64,000 nt of DNA from Dastarcus helophoroides (lineage: Eukaryota > Arthropoda > Insecta > Coleoptera > Bothrideridae). Positions 59,530 to 64,000 of this stretch are shown here, one piece after another (the stretch's first letter is position 1; each line of letters opens with the position of its first letter). The stretch spans positions 19,115,036-19,179,035 of the forward strand of contig CM053326.1 in assembly GCA_028583605.1 (NCBI GenBank), in the 5' to 3' direction. The position numbers and the translations under genes were made by a program. Below the pieces are notes generated by a model, which saw only the letters and a list, made by a program, of their open reading frames with translations, ran no database searches and was not told the DNA's origin.

Positions 59530-60597
59530 ATGTTGTTCAACCCTTTGGTTATTGCTGACCAAGGCAAGGCGCTAGGTCAGCAATTTAAAATATCATCCGA
59601 ATTAAAAGAATATTTGGAAATCGTTCCAATATTCAAAGGGGAAGCGGAATTGCTTCCGTATTTTATTCAAGAACTGTGAAAAAGTTATCAAGTATTTTTA
59701 TGATGTTGAAGTGCATGATAACCCTAAAAATGATTTTTTGATGTCAAGAATCAGATCAAAAATTCAAGGTGAAGCAAGCTTATTTGTTTCAAACCAACAA
59801 GCCAATAATTGGCAAGAATTAAAATCTTTACTTTTGTGCTCGTATGCTGATAAACGAGATGATGCCACGCTAGCTGTCGAAATGAACAGACTAGAACAAG
59901 GTAGCTTAAACCCATTTGAATTCTACAAACGAATTCAAAGAATTTTAAATTCACAAATTACTTATTCAAATATGCACTATGGTCTAAACCAAGGACTCAA
60001 TAATCACTTTCGCAGAGAATTGCGTTAAAAACCTTACTAAATGGTCTAAAGGAACCATTGGGTTCTCTTATGAGAACAAAAGACCCAAAAGACTTGGAAA
60101 CCGCTTTAAATTTATTAACCAATACTTACCAGAAAGAAATTAACAATCAAAATTTAATAAACAATCAAATAGCTCTCCAAATAAATTCCCCAATCCAAAA
60201 CCAAATTTCTATCAAAAAAATTCAAGCAATTTTTATCCCTTGTATAAGAACGAAAACCCAAATAATATTTCTTATGTTCAACATTCGATGAGACCAAATA
60301 CCCAATATCAAACCCCACTATCTAACAGAATTAGCCCACAAGTTAAACAAGAACCAAAACCTACTCCAATAAGTATCTCTACGGCTAACACTTACAGACC
60401 ACCACCAAAACGACCATATCCAAACTTCAATGCTAAAGAACTTCATTCTTTACCCGAAAATTTTAATAATTTAAATATAGATACGCAAAACGATGATCAG
60501 TTAAGTGAATCAGAAGCTGATTGTTCCGATAATTATTCCCCATACAATGATTTTTTTAGAGGAAATTGCCTCGGAACAAGAAATATCCCCAAATTAG
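59530..60597 (+). pseudogene. gag, unit 2 (frame-broken)
   Basis: An ATG at 59530 opens a frame through the segment where unit 1 is broken, but an extra base in GAACTGTG near 59672 stops it. The frame resumes at 59711-60028 identically to unit 1. The shared break near 60010 follows, and the C-terminal frame starts at 60058. A missing A near 60150 ends it at 60291, and an extra T near 60550 (in the slippery run) restores the register relative to pol. These private lesions are all homopolymer-type single-base changes. Confidence 0.75.
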
Positions 60598-60602
60598 AAT
60601 TA

Positions 60603-63600
60603 ATGAATTTTGTTAACAATATTTCAGAACTTCCCTTTATTTTACACCCAATAACTAACGAAAAAATTTTAATAGATACCGCTAGTTCAAAATCATTTGT
60701 TAATCCAAATTTAGCAAGAAATAAATTTAGAAAATTTATTAAACCAGATAAATTTCAGATATCAACTGTTCATGGCTTAAGTATAGGAAATTCTTCTATG
60801 ATAACTTCCTTCCCGGATTTATTTAAAACAAATACCAAATTAAAATTTTATATGTTTAAATTTCATAAACATTTCGATTGGCTTTTAGGAATCGATACCT
60901 TAAAACATCTTGATGCTGTAATTAATTTAAAAGATAATACATTAGTTCTTCCTAATTGTAAATTCCAAATTTGTTATCGTAAAACAACTCCCGAATTTTG
61001 TAGCATGGAATCCAACGAAGTTGATTTGACCAAATTCAGAACAGATCATCTAAACTACGAAGAAAAAGCCGTTTTATCAAATTTACTTTATGATTATGCA
61101 GATATATTTCACAAAGATAATGATCCATTAACTTTTACTAATATTATTAAACATGATATCAAAACTAAAGATGAGTTACCAATTTATGTCAAATCTTATC
61201 GATATCCCCAGGTACATCGTCAAGAAGTAAAAAACCAAATAGACGAAATGCTTTCTCAAAATATAATACAACCATCTCACTCCCCTTGGTCATCCCCCAT
61301 TTGGGTTGTTCCAAAAAAAATTGACTCATCAGGAAAACAAAAATGGCGCATTGTTGTCGACTACCGTAAACTTAACGAGAAGACTGTCGATGATAAGTAT
61401 CCCATCCCAAACATTACCGATCTCCTTGATAAATTAGGACGTTGTCAATATTTTACGACTCTTGATCTTAAATCAGGATTCCACCAAATTGAAATGAACC
61501 CTGAAGCTATTCCAAAAACTGCATTCAATACCGAAAATGGACACTACGAATATCTTCGTATGCCATTTGGCCTCAAGAATGCACCTGCCACTTTTCAACG
61601 TGTCATGGACCACGTACTAAAAGGTTTACAAAATGAGATTTGTCTAGTTTACCTAGATGACATCATCATTTTTAGCACTAGCCTTCAACAACACATTGAG
61701 AGACTTAAACTCGTTTTTGAAAGATTAAGACAATCAAATTTAAAAATTCAATTAGATAAAAGTGAATTCCTAAGAAAGGAAGTAGGATATCTAGGTCATG
61801 TCGTAACTCCCGATGGCGTAAAACCAAATCCAGATAAAGTAAACGCTATTTTAAAATTTCCAATTCCGAAAACTGTAAAACAGATAAAAAGCTTTCTAGG
61901 ACTTTTAGGTTATTACCGAAAATTTATCCCAAATTTTGCCAAAATTACTAAACCCCTCACAAATTGTTTAAAGAAAAATACCACAATAGATATTAATAAC
62001 TCTGACTACCGACAATGTTTTGAATATTGCAAAACTCTTTTAACCAATGAACCAATTCTTCAATATCCAGACTTTTCAAAAATATTTCACTTAACAACGG
62101 ATGCTTCCAATTATGCAATTGGCGCTGTTTTATCACAAGGCCCTATTGGACAAGACAGACCCATTGCGTATGCAAGTAGGACTTTGAACGATCACGAAGT
62201 AAATTATTCCACGATCGAGAAAGAACTCCTAGCAATCGTTTGGGCAACCAAATATTTTCGCCCCTATTTATTCGGACGTAAATTTAATATATTAACGGAT
62301 CACAAACCCCTTCAATGGCTGTTTTCTCTCCGCGAACCTAATTCTAAGCTAATCAGATGGCGCTTAAAATTAGAAGAATTTGATTATAATATCTCTTATA
62401 AGAAAGGCTCCCAAAATAAAGTTGCCGACCCTCTATCCAGAATAGAATGTCATGTTAATGAAAATGAAACTGAATCCCCTTTTCTAAAATATATGGAAGA
62501 ATTTAACAAAAACTTCGACAATAATATACATAGAGATAACGAATCCATGTTCGTCGAACCCGACACACAATATAAGGATGACGACTCCTTATCATCTAAT
62601 GTAACATCATACGGTAATGACGACCTTCAAGGTGCGACAATTCATTCCAATGTAGAAGATCCAATTTTAGGAATACCTATTCTCGATAAACCTGTAAATC
62701 TATTTAAAAACCAAATTATAATCGAAGAAGTTCGATACTCCCCTAATAAACCAAAAATTAATAAACTTTTCGATAATACTTTTCAAAGAATTAAATTAAT
62801 TTCAAAAAACAATTTCGAGCAGGAAACAATTCAACTCGTAAAAGAATATTTAGTCCCCAGAACAAAATATTATATTTATTTCGAGTCCCCAGTATATGAA
62901 AAATTTAGTACCATATTACAGAAATACTTCAAGAATGCTGAATTGCAAATAATTAAATGTACTAAAATGCTAACTGATGTTGAAAATCCAGAACAACAAA
63001 ATTATATTTTAGAAACATACCACTTAGGTAAAACAAATCATCGTGGTATCGAAGAGACATATAATCGCTTAAAAGAAAAATATTTTTGGCCCAAAATGCA
63101 AAATTTTATTCAAAATTACATCAACGAATGCGATTCTTGTAGATTATCAAAATATGACAGACACCCCTTAAATTTAAAATTAAATATTACCCCAACAGCT
63201 ACAAAACCTTTTGAAATTATTCATATAGATAGTTTAGCTTTGGAAAAACAAAAATTTTTAACAATTGTAGATTCTTTTTCTAAATATGCACAAGCATATC
63301 CTCTAATTTCATTACAAAGAACAGAAATTGCCAACAATTTAATATCATATTTCACATATCACGGCATTCCCAGGTTAATAATCGCAGACAACGGTGGCGA
63401 GTTCAAAAACGACCTTTTACAGGAATTACTTAAATTACATAAAGTCAACATTCATTTTATAAGTTCGCAACATCCGGAATCAAATGGCATAGTTGAACGT
63501 TTTCATTCTACGATTATTGAACACGTTCGCATCTTTAATAACAGAGAAAGATTTAAAGATGAAAATATTCAAACCAAAGTTAGATATGCGATATTAGCAT

Positions 63601-64000
63601 ATAATAATACAAAACATTCCACAACTAAATTAACTCCTTTCGAAATAATTAATGGTCACTTAGAAAATCCCGATCCTTTTGATATCAATTTAGAATACCA
63701 ACTACTCTCAGATTACACCCAAAAACATAAAGACAGAACGAGAATACTCTATCAAGAAATCAAAGATAGAATTCAAAATCAGAAAGAAAAATATATTAAT
63801 AATTCTAACAAAAATAAAGAAGATCTTCCTGATATTCCTCAAAAGGTTTACGTGAAAAATAAACAAAAATGTAAGAAAACAAAAAATAAATATAAAATTC
63901 AAACATTAGATAAGATTAACGCATTACGAAAAACAGGAAAAATAATTCCCCAAACTACTCAAACCACTGAGAACATCCATCTTTCAAATATTAAACGTCC
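60603..64000 (+). CDS. pol: Pol polyprotein, unit 2 (partial at window end)
   Basis: The frame is open from ATG 60603 to the last base of the window with no stop seen. It is collinear with unit 1 pol at a constant 5843-base offset, so there is no net insertion or deletion. Visible differences are few: TTTTTTAATCC to TTTGTTAATCC just after the protease DTASS motif (Phe to Val), and CTGGAT to CCGGAT (Leu to Pro) about 40 codons later. RT (LDLKSGFHQIEM, YLDD), RNase H (TTDASNYAIG) and the integrase triad are all unchanged. The last ~50 bases of unit 1 pol lie beyond the window. Confidence 0.9.
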   Translation, partial: MNFVNNISELPFILHPITNEKILIDTASSKSFVNPNLARNKFRKFIKPDKFQISTVHGLSIGNSSMITSFPDLFKTNTKLKFYMFKFHKHFDWLLGIDTLKHLDAVINLKDNTLVLPNCKFQICYRKTTPEFCSMESNEVDLTKFRTDHLNYEEKAVLSNLLYDYADIFHKDNDPLTFTNIIKHDIKTKDELPIYVKSYRYPQVHRQEVKNQIDEMLSQNIIQPSHSPWSSPIWVVPKKIDSSGKQKWRIVVDYRKLNEKTVDDKYPIPNITDLLDKLGRCQYFTTLDLKSGFHQIEMNPEAIPKTAFNTENGHYEYLRMPFGLKNAPATFQRVMDHVLKGLQNEICLVYLDDIIIFSTSLQQHIERLKLVFERLRQSNLKIQLDKSEFLRKEVGYLGHVVTPDGVKPNPDKVNAILKFPIPKTVKQIKSFLGLLGYYRKFIPNFAKITKPLTNCLKKNTTIDINNSDYRQCFEYCKTLLTNEPILQYPDFSKIFHLTTDASNYAIGAVLSQGPIGQDRPIAYASRTLNDHEVNYSTIEKELLAIVWATKYFRPYLFGRKFNILTDHKPLQWLFSLREPNSKLIRWRLKLEEFDYNISYKKGSQNKVADPLSRIECHVNENETESPFLKYMEEFNKNFDNNIHRDNESMFVEPDTQYKDDDSLSSNVTSYGNDDLQGATIHSNVEDPILGIPILDKPVNLFKNQIIIEEVRYSPNKPKINKLFDNTFQRIKLISKNNFEQETIQLVKEYLVPRTKYYIYFESPVYEKFSTILQKYFKNAELQIIKCTKMLTDVENPEQQNYILETYHLGKTNHRGIEETYNRLKEKYFWPKMQNFIQNYINECDSCRLSKYDRHPLNLKLNITPTATKPFEIIHIDSLALEKQKFLTIVDSFSKYAQAYPLISLQRTEIANNLISYFTYHGIPRLIIADNGGEFKNDLLQELLKLHKVNIHFISSQHPESNGIVERFHSTIIEHVRIFNNRERFKDENIQTKVRYAILAYNNTKHSTTKLTPFEIINGHLENPDPFDINLEYQLLSDYTQKHKDRTRILYQEIKDRIQNQKEKYINNSNKNKEDLPDIPQKVYVKNKQKCKKTKNKYKIQTLDKINALRKTGKIIPQTTQTTENIHLSNIKR

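Larger units (their letters stand above)
59340..64000 (+). mobile_element. Tandem unit 2 (partial, runs off window)
   Basis: A direct continuation of unit 1 with the same segment order: repeat with hammerhead-like motif, TA run, gag, pol. It is cut by the window end within the 3' part of pol. From about 59690 on, the two units differ by only a handful of bases. In the first ~350 bases they differ by many single-base insertions and deletions. Whether env or a terminal repeat follows cannot be seen. Confidence 0.85.

Overview
This is AT-rich eukaryotic DNA, most likely from an insect. The transposon complement points there: a Jockey/CR1-type LINE, an RNase H-bearing LINE, a mariner fragment, Ty3/gypsy elements with a tRNA-Leu-type primer site, and an envelope-bearing errantivirus-like element whose Env resembles the insect F-type fusion proteins. 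I see no bacterial genes, operons, tRNA, rRNA or CRISPR. No complete host gene is visible. The only host-exon-like candidate is a weak one at 37.4-38.3 kb on the minus strand. The window reads as a gene desert or very large intron filled with mobile elements and decayed tandem arrays.

Layout. 1-8.6 kb: non-coding DNA with a short direct repeat (0.3-0.8 kb) and a degenerate array (3.2-4.7 kb). 8.6-13.2 kb: a degenerate ~130-bp tandem array split by a decayed Jockey-type LINE (8796-11869, plus strand). 13.2-20.8 kb: unique DNA and a ~120-bp degenerate array (18.1-19.1 kb). 20824-27351: decayed Ty3/gypsy element A (plus strand) with LTRs and a long GT microsatellite before its 3' LTR. 29.9-32.7 kb: a ~20-bp degenerate array split by a second LINE remnant (minus strand). 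39147-45768: Ty3/gypsy element B, the same family as A but on the minus strand, with a perfect ATAC target duplication and a 2210-bp LTR-like insertion nested inside its own 3' LTR. 47.7-49.1 kb: pyrimidine-rich and ~250-310-bp tandem repeats. 49.6-50.0 kb: mariner fragment. 52.7-53.4 kb: ~145-bp degenerate array.

53508-64000: two head-to-tail copies of an envelope-bearing gypsy/errantivirus-like core. Unit 1 is 5832 bp; unit 2 runs off the window. Unit 1 has a long open pol, a broken gag and a truncated env, with a T TTT TTA -1 slippery heptamer exactly where the pol frame opens. No conventional LTR or primer site is visible. The place where an LTR would lie holds a ~190-bp direct repeat carrying a hammerhead-ribozyme-like core on the minus strand plus a TA microsatellite. 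This combination is the most unusual thing here. It may be a chimera with a hammerhead-bearing retroelement, a segmental duplication, or partly an assembly artefact, and the alternatives are set out in the findings.

How the parts work together: only the retroelement modules form systems (gag-protease-RT-RNase H-integrase, with env in the tandem element). All but the pol of the tandem copies are visibly inactivated. Elements A and B share two substitutions at integrase catalytic positions, which suggests they were moved in trans.
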